Below, piece after piece: positions 6,861 through 13,228 of a stretch of 29,526 bases of DNA. How positions within the stretch are numbered: the stretch's first letter is position 1; each line of letters opens with the position of its first letter. The notes under the pieces were generated by a model that did no database searches, was not told the origin of the DNA, and worked only from the letters and a program-made list of their open reading frames with translations. Both the position numbers and the translations under genes were made by a program. Source of the stretch: a virus; the IMG/VR virus record IMGVR_UViG_3300028840_002009, positions 1-29,526 of that record; one strand, given 5' to 3'.

Positions 6861-7097
6861 ATGAAAACGGTTGAATTCAAGGGAAAAACATACGATTCAA
6901 CACAAGCAATGGAACTGCTTGAAGAATTAAGCAAGAAATTTGATACCGTTCGCTTGATGTACGAAGGTCAAGAATGGTATGCGAATGTGACTTATTATAA
7001 ACGGGGAACATGTGGGCATCATGCGATAGGCGATAACCCGTTTGACGCCTTGTGCAGATTGATAGAACAGGCGAAAGGAAAAGGCCATGGATTTTGA
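6861..7097 (+). CDS. Hypothetical protein, 78 aa
   Basis: The N-terminus (KTVEFKGKTYDSTQAMELLEEL) resembles small phage proteins with an early beta-hairpin followed by a helix. The centre has a strand and a GTCGHHAIGDNPFDALCRLI segment; the His-His and Cys might bind a metal but no complete site is clear. The GDNPFDAL(C)RLI end is a pattern seen in several phage small proteins that lack an assigned function. It overlaps the next gene by 11 bp. Confidence 0.65.
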   Translation: MKTVEFKGKTYDSTQAMELLEELSKKFDTVRLMYEGQEWYANVTYYKRGTCGHHAIGDNPFDALCRLIEQAKGKGHGF

Positions 7098-7386
7098 AGG
7101 CCGGAAAGTGCTTGGTGGTACGTTCTATTTCCTGTTGCCGGAAGATTTCGACGGGGATTTTTCTGATGCGTTGCACCTTATGGCTGAATACTGGAAAAAC
7201 CATCCCAATAAATCAAAGCAAAGAGTCAACCGCAAGATTGTTTCGATGCCGGAATTGTGGAAAGAGTTTTGGGAGCATATTCAAACCGGATTGCGGGTAC
7301 ACGGTCATTTCACGTTTTCAGCGATGAATGAACAGAAATGGGAGTCTTTGAATGACGACAAACCAAGCGGCGAAACTACAGATTGA
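7087..7386 (+). CDS. Hypothetical protein, 99 aa
   Basis: ATG 7087 follows GAAAGGAAAAGG. The protein has a GGTFYFLLPEDFDGDFSDALHLMAEYW segment (strand then helix) and a second helix rich in Trp and Phe (ELWKEFWEHIQTGLRVHGHFTFSAM). There is no Cys pair and no membrane helix. The last 35 bp overlap the HNH-type gene. No family is recognised. Confidence 0.65.
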   Translation: MDFEGRKVLGGTFYFLLPEDFDGDFSDALHLMAEYWKNHPNKSKQRVNRKIVSMPELWKEFWEHIQTGLRVHGHFTFSAMNEQKWESLNDDKPSGETTD

Positions 7387-7816
7387 GGTTGTACCGCAAA
7401 CATGCTGGTATAAGAATTTGCGGTTAATGTTGCCAAAATCGGAGTGGGATCATCTCCGAAAAATGGCCTATAATAAATATAAATACCGGTGTGCAATTTG
7501 TGGCGGTAAAGGTAATAAACACCCGGTTGAAGCACATGAAAAGTGGGAATATGACGAGTCTACCGGAATTCAAAAATTGGTGGATATAATAGCATTATGC
7601 CCGGCTTGCCATGAAGTTGTGCATTTTGGATTGGCCTGTATGCGGGGTAATGAAGGCCGTGCGCTTGAACATCTTCAAAAGGTCAACGGCTGGAATTATT
7701 TTGATGCTATCCAACACGTTGATGATGCTAAGGCGGCATACAAACGCCGTTCTTGTATGGAATGGAAAACCGATGTATCATTGATTAAGGAGTGGTTAGA
7801 AATTAATTCCAAATAA
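7352..7816 (+). CDS. HNH-endonuclease-like zinc protein
   Basis: The 154-residue protein contains YRCAICGG (Cys47, Cys50), PVEAHEKWEYDE (His62, with Glu63 and Trp65), a linker, and LCPACHEVVHFG (Cys83, Cys86, His87, His91). This is the layout of a phage family with an HNH-like fold and a structural zinc. Upstream, WYKNLRLMLPKSEWDHLRK matches the same family. The strict HNH asparagine is not obvious, so it may act as a DNA nicking endonuclease or only bind DNA. ATG 7352 has GGGAG at 7340-7344. Confidence 0.75.
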   Translation: MTTNQAAKLQIEVVPQTCWYKNLRLMLPKSEWDHLRKMAYNKYKYRCAICGGKGNKHPVEAHEKWEYDESTGIQKLVDIIALCPACHEVVHFGLACMRGNEGRALEHLQKVNGWNYFDAIQHVDDAKAAYKRRSCMEWKTDVSLIKEWLEINSK

Positions 7817-7829
7817 AAGGAACGATAAA

Positions 7830-8105
7830 ATGAGTGAAATAGCATTGCTGTTATATTCGACAGTACATCTTCTTTTTTTGCTGTGCATTATTGTATTGTT
7901 ATTGGCATTGCGAAAAGAAAATGTTGGTGGCAATTCACCAGAAAACGCGCCGAAAAACCCGATACCGCCGAAGGGTGGAACGGGTGTGAAACATTATGGA
8001 CGATGCATTGCAAGAGATGCGCCCACAACTCCAAGGCCGGATTTTCCACCAAGCGGCCAAGCACCTAAAGGAAAGGATGAATGCGATGCCAAGACGGATA
8101 CCTGA
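7830..8105 (+). CDS. Small membrane-anchored protein
   Basis: ATG 7830 follows AAAAGGAACGATAAA. Residues 4-27 (IALLLYSTVHLLFLLCIIVL) form one clear membrane helix. The remainder is Pro-, Gly- and Lys-rich and looks disordered (PENAPKNPIPPKGG). The tail overlaps alternative open frames, so its true C-terminus relies on there being no frameshift. It is inferred to sit in the inner membrane with a soluble tail; function is unknown. Confidence 0.6.
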   Translation: MSEIALLLYSTVHLLFLLCIIVLLLALRKENVGGNSPENAPKNPIPPKGGTGVKHYGRCIARDAPTTPRPDFPPSGQAPKGKDECDAKTDT

Positions 8106-8358
8106 TTGTGCTTTTTGCGGTGAACCTCTGAAAAATACGGGGCATGTACGGACGACTTACAAAGCGATTCCCGGAAATCCTGAAATCGGCTGGCATTACC
8201 CTGATTGCGCTGAAAAGGATGATGTGTTTCAAAACATGCGAAAAGACATAAAGCCAGAAAAACGGATAACACCGAAAGCCGCATTGAAAGAGATTGCCAA
8301 ACGCGGAAAAAGCCGGATTTCTGCTAACAAGGGATTTTGGGATGTCAAAACAGGGTGA
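8086..8358 (+). CDS. Small Cys/His protein
   Basis: The frame is open from ATG 7996, but ATG 8086 has GGAAAGGA at 8070-8077 with good spacing and avoids a 110-bp overlap with the membrane protein gene. The product (90 residues) carries CAFCGEPL near the start and WHYPDC about 32 residues later, with HVRTTYKAIPG between: a plausible zinc site of the type CxxC...H..(D)C. The C-terminal half is strongly basic (KPEKRITPKAALKEIAKRGKSR), suggesting nucleic-acid contact. No family is assigned. Confidence 0.65.
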   Translation: MPRRIPDCAFCGEPLKNTGHVRTTYKAIPGNPEIGWHYPDCAEKDDVFQNMRKDIKPEKRITPKAALKEIAKRGKSRISANKGFWDVKTG

Positions 8359-8794
8359 CAAAGCAAGGGCATTTATTAAGGAACACCAAAAAGACATAGG
8401 CTTAACGCCTACTGTTTTTGATCCTATTTCAAAAAAGAAAATACCGTTCACGAAATCTATCTATGGAATCTGTACCAAGTGTGAAAAGGCACAAGTTGTT
8501 CCAGAACATGCTTGGTTTAGAGCGTCAAAACCGAAATGCAAATTGTGCGGATATCCTTTAGAACCTTCACAACGTGCAAAAGAAATGGATACGAGATTCA
8601 GGAGCGATAACCCGATAGAATCAAAAGAAGAATGCCCAAGATGCGGTTGTGCGCTTAACAATAAGAACAAAGGCCCGTTTTGCAATCCTTGCCATATGGC
8701 TTTATTAAAAAAAGGATATGCTGTGAAAGAACTTCCGAAATTAGCCGAAAAAATGAAATCTGAAAGGATGATTGTTGATGAAACAAAAAGCTGA
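8342..8794 (+). CDS. Protein with two zinc-ribbon units
   Basis: ATG 8342 has AAGGGA at 8329-8334. The protein (150 residues) has two cysteine units. The first is CTKCEKAQ with CKLCGYPL about 25 residues later (roughly residues 44-75). The second is CPRCGCAL with CNPCHMAL (about 98-120). The linkers and C-terminal helix are basic (LLKKGYAVKELPKLAEKMKSER). This is one of the most cysteine-dense proteins in the window. Two zinc ions are likely. DNA or RNA binding is inferred from charge only. It overlaps both neighbours slightly. Confidence 0.7.
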   Translation: MSKQGDKARAFIKEHQKDIGLTPTVFDPISKKKIPFTKSIYGICTKCEKAQVVPEHAWFRASKPKCKLCGYPLEPSQRAKEMDTRFRSDNPIESKEECPRCGCALNNKNKGPFCNPCHMALLKKGYAVKELPKLAEKMKSERMIVDETKS

Positions 8795-8975
8795 AACTTG
8801 CGCCTTTTGCAAAGGAACGGGTAAAGTTGACAATATTGAATTGGGAGATTCTGGCATTCTCTATTCAGGAACATGCCCTAAATGTTTGGGTAGCGGGGAA
8901 AAAATCCCCGTGGATAAAAACGCAACAATGGGGGAACGGTTGGCAAAACTCTTGCAATCAAAAGGTAATGTGTGA
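8778..8975 (+). CDS. DnaJ-type zinc-finger (CxxCxGxG) protein
   Basis: The 65-residue protein has two CxxCxGxG units, CAFCKGTG (residues 8-15) and CPKCLGSG (33-40), the repeat seen in DnaJ zinc domains and in small phage proteins. There is no J domain. It probably binds one zinc ion and contacts an unfolded or partner protein, but this is inferred from DnaJ. ATG 8778 is preceded by AAAGGA. The stop overlaps the next ATG as TGATG. Confidence 0.75.
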   Translation: MKQKAETCAFCKGTGKVDNIELGDSGILYSGTCPKCLGSGEKIPVDKNATMGERLAKLLQSKGNV

Positions 8976-9175
8976 TGTCAAAACACGAAACACAAAAACC
9001 AAGTAAGATTGTAGCCACTTTCGTTTGCAAAGGCTGTAAATCTCAAACGTCAAGGACATTGCGTTTTGATAGTATCCATGTGAAAAATAACGTGGTTACG
9101 ATTAAAACGTATTGCCCACATTGCATTGCAGTCAATTATTTGGAATTCGAGGGGGCAACCGATGATGAAGAATAA
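8975..9175 (+). CDS. Small zinc-binding protein (CKGC...CPHC)
   Basis: The 66-residue protein has FVCKGCKSQ (about residues 17-25), a strand region with basic residues, and YCPHCIAVNYLEF (about 46-58). These two CxxC units give a compact zinc ribbon. The C-terminus is acidic (EGATDDEE). ATG 8975 is used; GTG 8972 is equally placed. It overlaps the following gene by 14 bp. Function is unknown. Confidence 0.7.
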   Translation: MSKHETQKPSKIVATFVCKGCKSQTSRTLRFDSIHVKNNVVTIKTYCPHCIAVNYLEFEGATDDEE

Positions 9176-9524
9176 CAAGTACAAGGATATGAACGCCAAG
9201 GAATTTTCTGAATGGATGACACGAATGCTTGGCGATAACGGCCTTGCACGGGTGCGCGTATTCCCGGATTCAGGCGTTTATTTTGGTGGCCCAACGATTG
9301 TTGCTGAACTCCATCCCGAAACTGAACAGACCGTAGCGGTAGCGAATGAACCGGATCCACCGGCATTACAAGCCGCTGTGAATACACCTTTCAGTGAAAA
9401 ATCGGCAAAAAACATGGGGTATTCCGGTCAAGTTTGCCCGAAATGTCAGGGTACACGTGTCAGATGGGTAGGGAAATGCCAGTTTTGCGATGATTGCCAA
9501 GAGTCGATAGGGGGATGTTCCTGA
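9162..9524 (+). CDS. Hypothetical protein with C-terminal zinc ribbon
   Basis: Starts are ATG 9162 or 9165, both after GAGGGGG at 9149-9155. The first 90 residues are acidic and helical (MNAKEFSEWMTRMLG), then a strand and Pro/Ala linker. The last 30 carry VCPKCQGTRVRWVGKCQFCDDCQ, which provides CxxC and CxxCxxC for a zinc ribbon. The CPKC...(R)VRW order resembles ribbons that bind nucleic acid. No family is assigned. The stop overlaps the next gene by one base. Confidence 0.65.
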   Translation: MMKNNKYKDMNAKEFSEWMTRMLGDNGLARVRVFPDSGVYFGGPTIVAELHPETEQTVAVANEPDPPALQAAVNTPFSEKSAKNMGYSGQVCPKCQGTRVRWVGKCQFCDDCQESIGGCS

Positions 9525-9661
9525 TGCCGTTTGAAGATTGTCCGCAATGGCCAAATTACAAGCGTACATGGAAAACAATGGACAGGTGGCAAAGAAAAGA
9601 ATTCCACCGTCAGAATGAACGGCGCGTGAACGCCGGATTAAAGCCGTTGCCGAAACCGTGA
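9524..9661 (+). CDS. Tiny basic protein, 45 aa
   Basis: ATG 9524 overlaps the upstream TGA and follows GGGGGA at 9510-9515 with 8-nt spacing. The product is basic and Trp-rich (PQWPNYKRTWKTMDRWQRKEF, then RRVNAGLKPLPKP). No motif is recognised. Coding is supported by the ribosome binding site, the overlapping stop/start and the absence of other coding in this gap. Confidence 0.55.
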   Translation: MPFEDCPQWPNYKRTWKTMDRWQRKEFHRQNERRVNAGLKPLPKP

Positions 9662-9689
9662 TGTTCTGTTCAATTTGAAGGGGGTACAA

Positions 9690-9878
9690 ATGAGTTTGTG
9701 CAGCATAAAAATTTTTATCCTTCGGGTATACGGCGTTCTGATGATATGGCTTTTTCCATCGGTAGTGATTGTTGACCAGCTTTGGAGTCCATTCATCTTT
9801 GAAAAACGCCCAACGTTGAAAACTTCGATCCAAGACACGTGGCAAGCATGGAAACAATCATACTGGAACGTGAAATGA
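9690..9878 (+). CDS. Small single-pass membrane protein
   Basis: ATG 9690 follows AAGGGGG at 9679-9685. Residues 6-32 (IKIFILRVYGVLMIWLFPSV and onward) form a membrane helix, followed by a charged segment with Trp (KTSIQDTWQAWKQSYW). It is inferred to be a membrane-anchored phage protein of 62 residues. Function is unknown. It ends 4 bp into the DUF6527 gene. Confidence 0.6.
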   Translation: MSLCSIKIFILRVYGVLMIWLFPSVVIVDQLWSPFIFEKRPTLKTSIQDTWQAWKQSYWNVK

Positions 9879-10162
9879 GTGAAAAAACCTGTCATTTCAG
9901 CGGTAACAATTTCTGGTTTGAATGTCCGGGGTGTGGGATGTTGCACCGAATACCGTTCAAGGATGACAAAATCAATTGGACATTCAACGGCAACCGCGAA
10001 AAACCAACGTTCAATCCTTCTGTCCTGTGTCATTACCCGGTAGACGGCAAGGAAAACCGGTGTCATTTCTTCATTCGGGATGGAAATATACAGTTTTGTG
10101 GTGATTCAACACACGAATTGGCTGGTAAAACCGTACCATTACCACCTTTGGAAAAGCTGTAA
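9875..10162 (+). CDS. DUF6527 family protein
   Basis: The 95-residue protein matches a widespread phage family: WFECPGCGMLHRIPF (residues 14-28), then WTFNGNREKPTFNPSVL, RCHFFIRDGNIQFCGDSTHELAGKTVPLP. The family carries CPGC-x2-H and (R/K)CH-x-F(V/I)xDGxIxFxxDxxHxLAG(Q/K)TVxLP. The conserved Cys and His probably bind zinc. Members are sometimes labelled as ammonia monooxygenase by error; no such activity is supported. ATG 9875 matches the family's start; upstream ATG 9848 is possible. Confidence 0.85.
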   Translation: MSEKTCHFSGNNFWFECPGCGMLHRIPFKDDKINWTFNGNREKPTFNPSVLCHYPVDGKENRCHFFIRDGNIQFCGDSTHELAGKTVPLPPLEKL

Positions 10163-10174
10163 GGAAAAACGGGT

Positions 10175-10354
10175 ATGCCAACAAGAATGCTAAAAGATAA
10201 ACAGGTGAAAGCCAGAAAGCCCCATCGGTGCGGATGGTGTGGGAAACCCATTCTGAAAGGGGAACAGTGTTTCCATATGGCTTACGTTTTTGATGGACAG
10301 TTCAATAATGAGCATATGCATTCTGAATGTCATAAGGCCACATTGGATATTTAG
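10175..10354 (+). CDS. Small zinc-finger protein, 59 aa
   Basis: ATG 10175 has AAGGA at 10161-10165. The sequence contains RCGWCGKPILKGEQCFHMAY and ends with HMHSECHKATL, giving CxxC, CFH and ECH as probable zinc ligands, an arrangement like small PARP-type or treble-clef fingers common in phages. A basic N-terminus (KDKQVKARKPHR) precedes it. Function is unknown. The stop lies directly before the ribosome binding site of the next gene. Confidence 0.65.
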   Translation: MPTRMLKDKQVKARKPHRCGWCGKPILKGEQCFHMAYVFDGQFNNEHMHSECHKATLDI

Positions 10355-10367
10355 GGGGGTATTTGTG

Positions 10368-10763
10368 ATGGAAAAACTTGAACCGGATGATTACGAAAAA
10401 CTGGCGATTTTCCTGCTGGAAAAGGATGTTCTTTTTCTAAGTCAGAATGAAAACCAAGCCATTTTATTCCTTGGATGTAACGATGTTTTCGCGTGGGCTT
10501 GCGCTGATGCTGAACCGGTTATGATGGATGACCTGTACAAAATCTATGAGCGTGTGCAAGAGAATGAAATTTATGGCAGTACCGTATGGGTTTGTATCAA
10601 GCGAAACATGCAACCGCAACCGCCGTTGAAAGCGGTGATGAAACGAAAAGGCTATTGGCCTGAAATTATGGATACATTACCCAAGAATCCATTTGAATCT
10701 GATTGGGATACGGAAAGCCTGAAAAAATTCTGTGATGATTATCTTGCATGTGAGACTTCGTAA
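10368..10763 (+). CDS. Hypothetical protein, 131 aa
   Basis: ATG 10368 (or GTG 10365) follows GGGGGG at 10354-10359; the open frame further upstream overlaps the zinc-finger gene and is unlikely. The protein is acidic and mostly helical with scattered Trp and Cys (NDVFAWACADAEPV, VWVCIKRNMQPQPP). It has no membrane helix and no CxxC. The C-terminal part has an acidic helix (DTESLKKFCDDYL). No family is recognised. Its stop is immediately adjacent to the next ATG. Confidence 0.65.
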   Translation: MEKLEPDDYEKLAIFLLEKDVLFLSQNENQAILFLGCNDVFAWACADAEPVMMDDLYKIYERVQENEIYGSTVWVCIKRNMQPQPPLKAVMKRKGYWPEIMDTLPKNPFESDWDTESLKKFCDDYLACETS

Positions 10764-11042
10764 ATGTTACGGCCTGAAATGAAACCTGAAAAATGCTGTG
10801 AAATGGGTACATATAAACACCAGATACCGATGCCGATACGTGGACGGAGTTGCGGGATTGATTTTTGTATTGCCGATATCGTGGCGGCATTGAACGCAGC
10901 AAATATTCCTACCGTTGCATCCTGTTGTGGTCACGGTGAAATGGACGCTACAATAATATTAGAAGATGACCGTCTTTTGATTATTAAGAATCCTGAAAAC
11001 GCCCGAAAATGGCTTGATGAACATTCTGATCCTTTACAATAA
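10764..11042 (+). CDS. Conserved phage protein with IDFCIADIVAALNAA...ASCCGHG motif
   Basis: The 92-residue protein contains the core IDFCIADIVAALNAANIPTVASCCGHG (about residues 32-58), then a strand with LEDDRLLII and an ENARKWLDEH helix. This motif, with the phrase SCCGHG, is recurrent in small phage proteins that lack an assigned function; the adjacent cysteines and His may bind a metal or react as thiols. The start at 10764 directly follows the previous stop, with a weak ribosome binding site; M6 (10779) is another possibility. Confidence 0.75.
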   Translation: MLRPEMKPEKCCEMGTYKHQIPMPIRGRSCGIDFCIADIVAALNAANIPTVASCCGHGEMDATIILEDDRLLIIKNPENARKWLDEHSDPLQ

Positions 11043-11058
11043 TCCAAACGTGTGGATT
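11041..11058 (+). promoter_or_regulatory. Dispersed near-palindrome, copy 2
   Basis: AATCCAAACGTGTGGATT begins on the last bases of the previous stop codon, in the gap before the FGE-fold pair. The arms AATCCA and TGGATT are perfect inverted repeats around AACGTG. A T-rich stretch (11061-11084) follows, so a weak intrinsic terminator is also possible, but only 6 base pairs with 2 G:C can form. It shares its core with 4290-4303, 13763-13776 and 17793-17806. Confidence 0.6.
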
Positions 11059-11117
11059 TGCCCTTTCTTTTTATTTTTTTCCATTCCATATACATATAGG
11101 AGTTGAAAGGGTGAAAT

Positions 11118-11990
11118 ATGCCTGAAAAGTTGCAGAAATGTATCTATCCAGATTCGGTACGTCAATATCTTGGGGCATCCATATGTGAGGATTGCAGCTA
11201 TAAAGATATTTGTGTGCAGTATACCAAACCTGAAAAGCCTACTATCGACTTTAAAACCGATGAACCTAAAAAGAAATTATACACCTTTTCATCACACGGG
11301 ATTGAGTTTGTCGATATCCCGGCTGGATCGTTCCCGATGGGTGAAAATGATACGCATAATGATGAACGGCCTGTTCATAATGTGAATATTACCAAGCGGT
11401 TTTCCATGTCAAAATATCCCATAACACAAGCGCAATATAAACATGCAATGGATGAAAATCCATCCCATTACAAGATGGATACCGCGCCGGTTACAGATAT
11501 ATCATGGAATACGGCAATGAAGTTTTGCGCCCAATTAAAACAATTGGATTATCTTCAAGACGCGGAACACGTTTATTCCTTACCGACAGAAGCCCAATGG
11601 GAATATGCTTGCCGCGCCGGAACAATAACACCGCGCTTTTTTCAAGGAAAAGCGAGTGATTACATGTGGTATGAAAGGAATTACCGTGGTGATGATTGCC
11701 CAAGGATTGTGGGGCAACTGTTGCCGAATGCTTGGGGCTTATACGATATGCTTGGAAACGTGCATGAATGGTGTCTTGATGTCTATAGGAGTTCATTTTA
11801 TAGCAGCTATCCTAACTTGGATAACCCTGTTTGTGTTGCAGTAGATGGTGGAAAAAATGAATACAGAGTTTTAAGGGGTGGATGCTGGACAACAAGCCTT
11901 AGTAATTGCCGGTGCGCAAAACGATTCATGGCGGTTACTAATACAGAATCTCGACAGATAGGGTTTAGAGTGGTAATAAATTATGACTAA
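11118..11990 (+). CDS. FGE/sulfatase-modifying-factor-fold protein 1
   Basis: The 290-residue protein has a short N-terminal Cys domain (Cys8, Cys23, Cys26, Cys32) and a formylglycine-generating-enzyme (SUMF1) fold. Landmarks are IEFVDIPAGSFPMGEN, VNITKRFSMSKYPITQAQY, PVTDISWNTAMKF, LPTEAQWEYACRAGT, PNAWGLYDMLGNVHEWC, and RVLRGGCW (250-257) with GFRV at 282-285. The two catalytic cysteines of aerobic FGEs are not at the expected positions; NCRCAKR (263-269) is partly similar. The fold is C-type-lectin-like and in phages may serve as a display or binding domain. It follows a GAAAGGG ribosome binding site. Confidence 0.82.
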   Translation: MPEKLQKCIYPDSVRQYLGASICEDCSYKDICVQYTKPEKPTIDFKTDEPKKKLYTFSSHGIEFVDIPAGSFPMGENDTHNDERPVHNVNITKRFSMSKYPITQAQYKHAMDENPSHYKMDTAPVTDISWNTAMKFCAQLKQLDYLQDAEHVYSLPTEAQWEYACRAGTITPRFFQGKASDYMWYERNYRGDDCPRIVGQLLPNAWGLYDMLGNVHEWCLDVYRSSFYSSYPNLDNPVCVAVDGGKNEYRVLRGGCWTTSLSNCRCAKRFMAVTNTESRQIGFRVVINYD

Positions 11991-12837
11991 CGAAAAGCTG
12001 AAAACCTGTATTTACCCACAATCTATCAAGGATTTTCTTGGTAGTGAGATTTGCGCCGAATGCCCGTATTTGAAGGATTGCGCTGTTGCGGATTTATCGG
12101 AAATCACCGGAAAAAATAACAAAAAAGGCTATTCGCAATTAGATAAATTTATGAAATGGGGCAATCCTTTCATCTTTCGTGGTATACCGTTTCAGTGTAT
12201 CCCGGAAGGTTATTTCTTAATGGGGGCTGGCGGTACGCTTTTCAAAGAACACTTGGTATCTATTACAGAGTCTTTCTACCTGTCCGAAACGCCGATAACG
12301 CAAGAGCAATATTCCAGTATAACAGGTAGAAACCCATCGGAACGCAAAAATCTATCCGCGCCGGTGACACGTATCAACATGGATGATGCCGTTGAATTCT
12401 GTAGAGAATTATCTAAAGAATCAGGAATCAACGGTATTTATTTCAGTTTGCCCACCGAAGCGCAATGGGAACATGCTTGTAAAGGCGATAAGACCTATCA
12501 GTATTACATTGATAATCTTTCAGATTTCGCGTGGTATGGTCGCTGTGCAGAAATACCGCCGAAAGCTGTAGGACAGAAACAACCTAACGCTTGGGGTTTG
12601 CATGACATGCTTGGTAACGTATGGGAATGGTGTGCTGATTCATGGTATGACTACACCGATAAACCTGAATTTGACCCGTTTCATAAAGATAATAAATCAC
12701 AATACGGCATCCTTCGCGGCGGTTCAATAGTAGAAACCGGGGGGCATTGTACACCATATGACCGTGAGAAATACAATAAAGATAGTCGGTATCCGTATGT
12801 TGGTTTCCGGGTAGCTTTAAAACGAATACCATTTTGA
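11983..12837 (+). CDS. FGE/sulfatase-modifying-factor-fold protein 2
   Basis: A paralogue of the preceding gene, overlapping it by 8 bp. The N-terminal cysteines have identical spacing (Cys9, Cys24, Cys27, Cys33). The FGE fold follows: PFQCIPEGYFLMGAGG, SFYLSETPITQEQYSSI, PVTRINMDDAVEFCREL, LPTEAQWEHACKG, PNAWGLHDMLGNVWEWC, LRGGS (244-248), GFRVAL. The segment between LRGGS and GFRV differs strongly from its neighbour while flanks are alike, as in variable lectin-like domains. Catalytic FGE cysteines are absent. Tandem duplication with divergence of the C-terminal surface loop is the likely history. Confidence 0.82.
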   Translation: MTNEKLKTCIYPQSIKDFLGSEICAECPYLKDCAVADLSEITGKNNKKGYSQLDKFMKWGNPFIFRGIPFQCIPEGYFLMGAGGTLFKEHLVSITESFYLSETPITQEQYSSITGRNPSERKNLSAPVTRINMDDAVEFCRELSKESGINGIYFSLPTEAQWEHACKGDKTYQYYIDNLSDFAWYGRCAEIPPKAVGQKQPNAWGLHDMLGNVWEWCADSWYDYTDKPEFDPFHKDNKSQYGILRGGSIVETGGHCTPYDREKYNKDSRYPYVGFRVALKRIPF

Positions 12838-12850
12838 AAGGAAAAAGAAA

Positions 12851-13126
12851 ATGAAAGTCAAAAGAATTTCACCCGTGTTGGACGCCGTGCAGATAACCGA
12901 TGAATGGTTTCGCCGTAATTCCACACAACGCCCGAAAGGTGCTGTTGTAGACCGTAAAGAAAACCGGATAGAGATAATCCTTTCATGCGGCCTTATATAC
13001 GCATTCGCCGGTGATTGGATTATCAAAGATGGAAACGGTAACACTGAATTATGCCGCGCCGATGATTTCAAAAATCTATATGAAGAAGTACACCCCACCT
13101 ATCCTGTGCAATCCACTGTGCAATAA
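12851..13126 (+). CDS. Conserved small phage protein (DWIIKD...F motif)
   Basis: ATG 12851 follows GAAAGGAAAAAGAAA. The 91-residue protein has the layout of a well-spread phage family: a basic start followed by PVLDAVQITDEW, strands, then AFAGDWIIKDGNGNTELCRADDFKNLYEEV (about residues 51-80), equivalent to the family's (V/A)xxGDWII...G....C..(D/E)xFxxxYE ending. Function is unknown; the fold is a small beta-barrel by pattern. It is the last gene before the regulatory region. Confidence 0.75.
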   Translation: MKVKRISPVLDAVQITDEWFRRNSTQRPKGAVVDRKENRIEIILSCGLIYAFAGDWIIKDGNGNTELCRADDFKNLYEEVHPTYPVQSTVQ

Positions 13127-13171
13127 CCACATGCACAATCTAAAAATTAATACTTGTGCATTGACTGTGCA
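13105..13171 (+). repeat. Cluster of TGTGCA hexamers
   Basis: TGTGCA occurs at 13105-13110, 13117-13122, 13155-13160 and 13166-13171, and inverted (TGCACA) at 13132-13137. The pairs are 11-12 bp apart, close to one helical turn. ATGCACAA (13131-13138) and TTGTGCAT (13154-13161) make an 8-bp perfect inverted repeat. The last copy overlaps the promoter -35 box. A second pair lies at 13267-13272 and 13276-13281. The layout suggests binding sites for a regulator controlling the promoter, or an iteron-like element. Confidence 0.6.
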
Positions 13172-13189
13172 TCTGTGATATGCTATAAG
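13161..13189 (+). promoter_or_regulatory. Strong sigma70-type promoter
   Basis: TTGACT (13161-13166), a 17-bp spacer, and TATAAG (13184-13189) with an extended TG at 13181-13182. Transcription would begin near 13196. It would transcribe toward the C39-like peptidase, terminases and head genes. The -35 box overlaps a TGTGCA repeat, so binding there would block RNA polymerase or recruit it. Confidence 0.75.
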
Positions 13190-13197
13190 TGTAATTA

Positions 13198-13228
13198 ACA
13201 TAGGCGTTTAATCAAGAATTGCCTATGT
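13198..13228 (+). promoter_or_regulatory. Inverted repeat at the predicted transcript start
   Basis: ACATAGGC (13198-13205) and GCCTATGT (13221-13228) are perfect inverted repeats separated by 15 bp, located just after the predicted start of transcription. They could form an operator or a hairpin at the 5' end of the transcript. Confidence 0.5.

Noticed and set aside
11041-11084. Strong intrinsic terminator before the FGE-fold pair
   Set aside because: The stem has 6 bp with only two G:C pairs and is separated from the T-rich stretch; the same motif elsewhere lacks T runs, so an operator-like role fits better.
11860-12830. Complete diversity-generating retroelement
   Set aside because: Only the variable-protein fold is seen. 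No reverse transcriptase, accessory gene or template repeat was found in the window. The idea remains only as a check.
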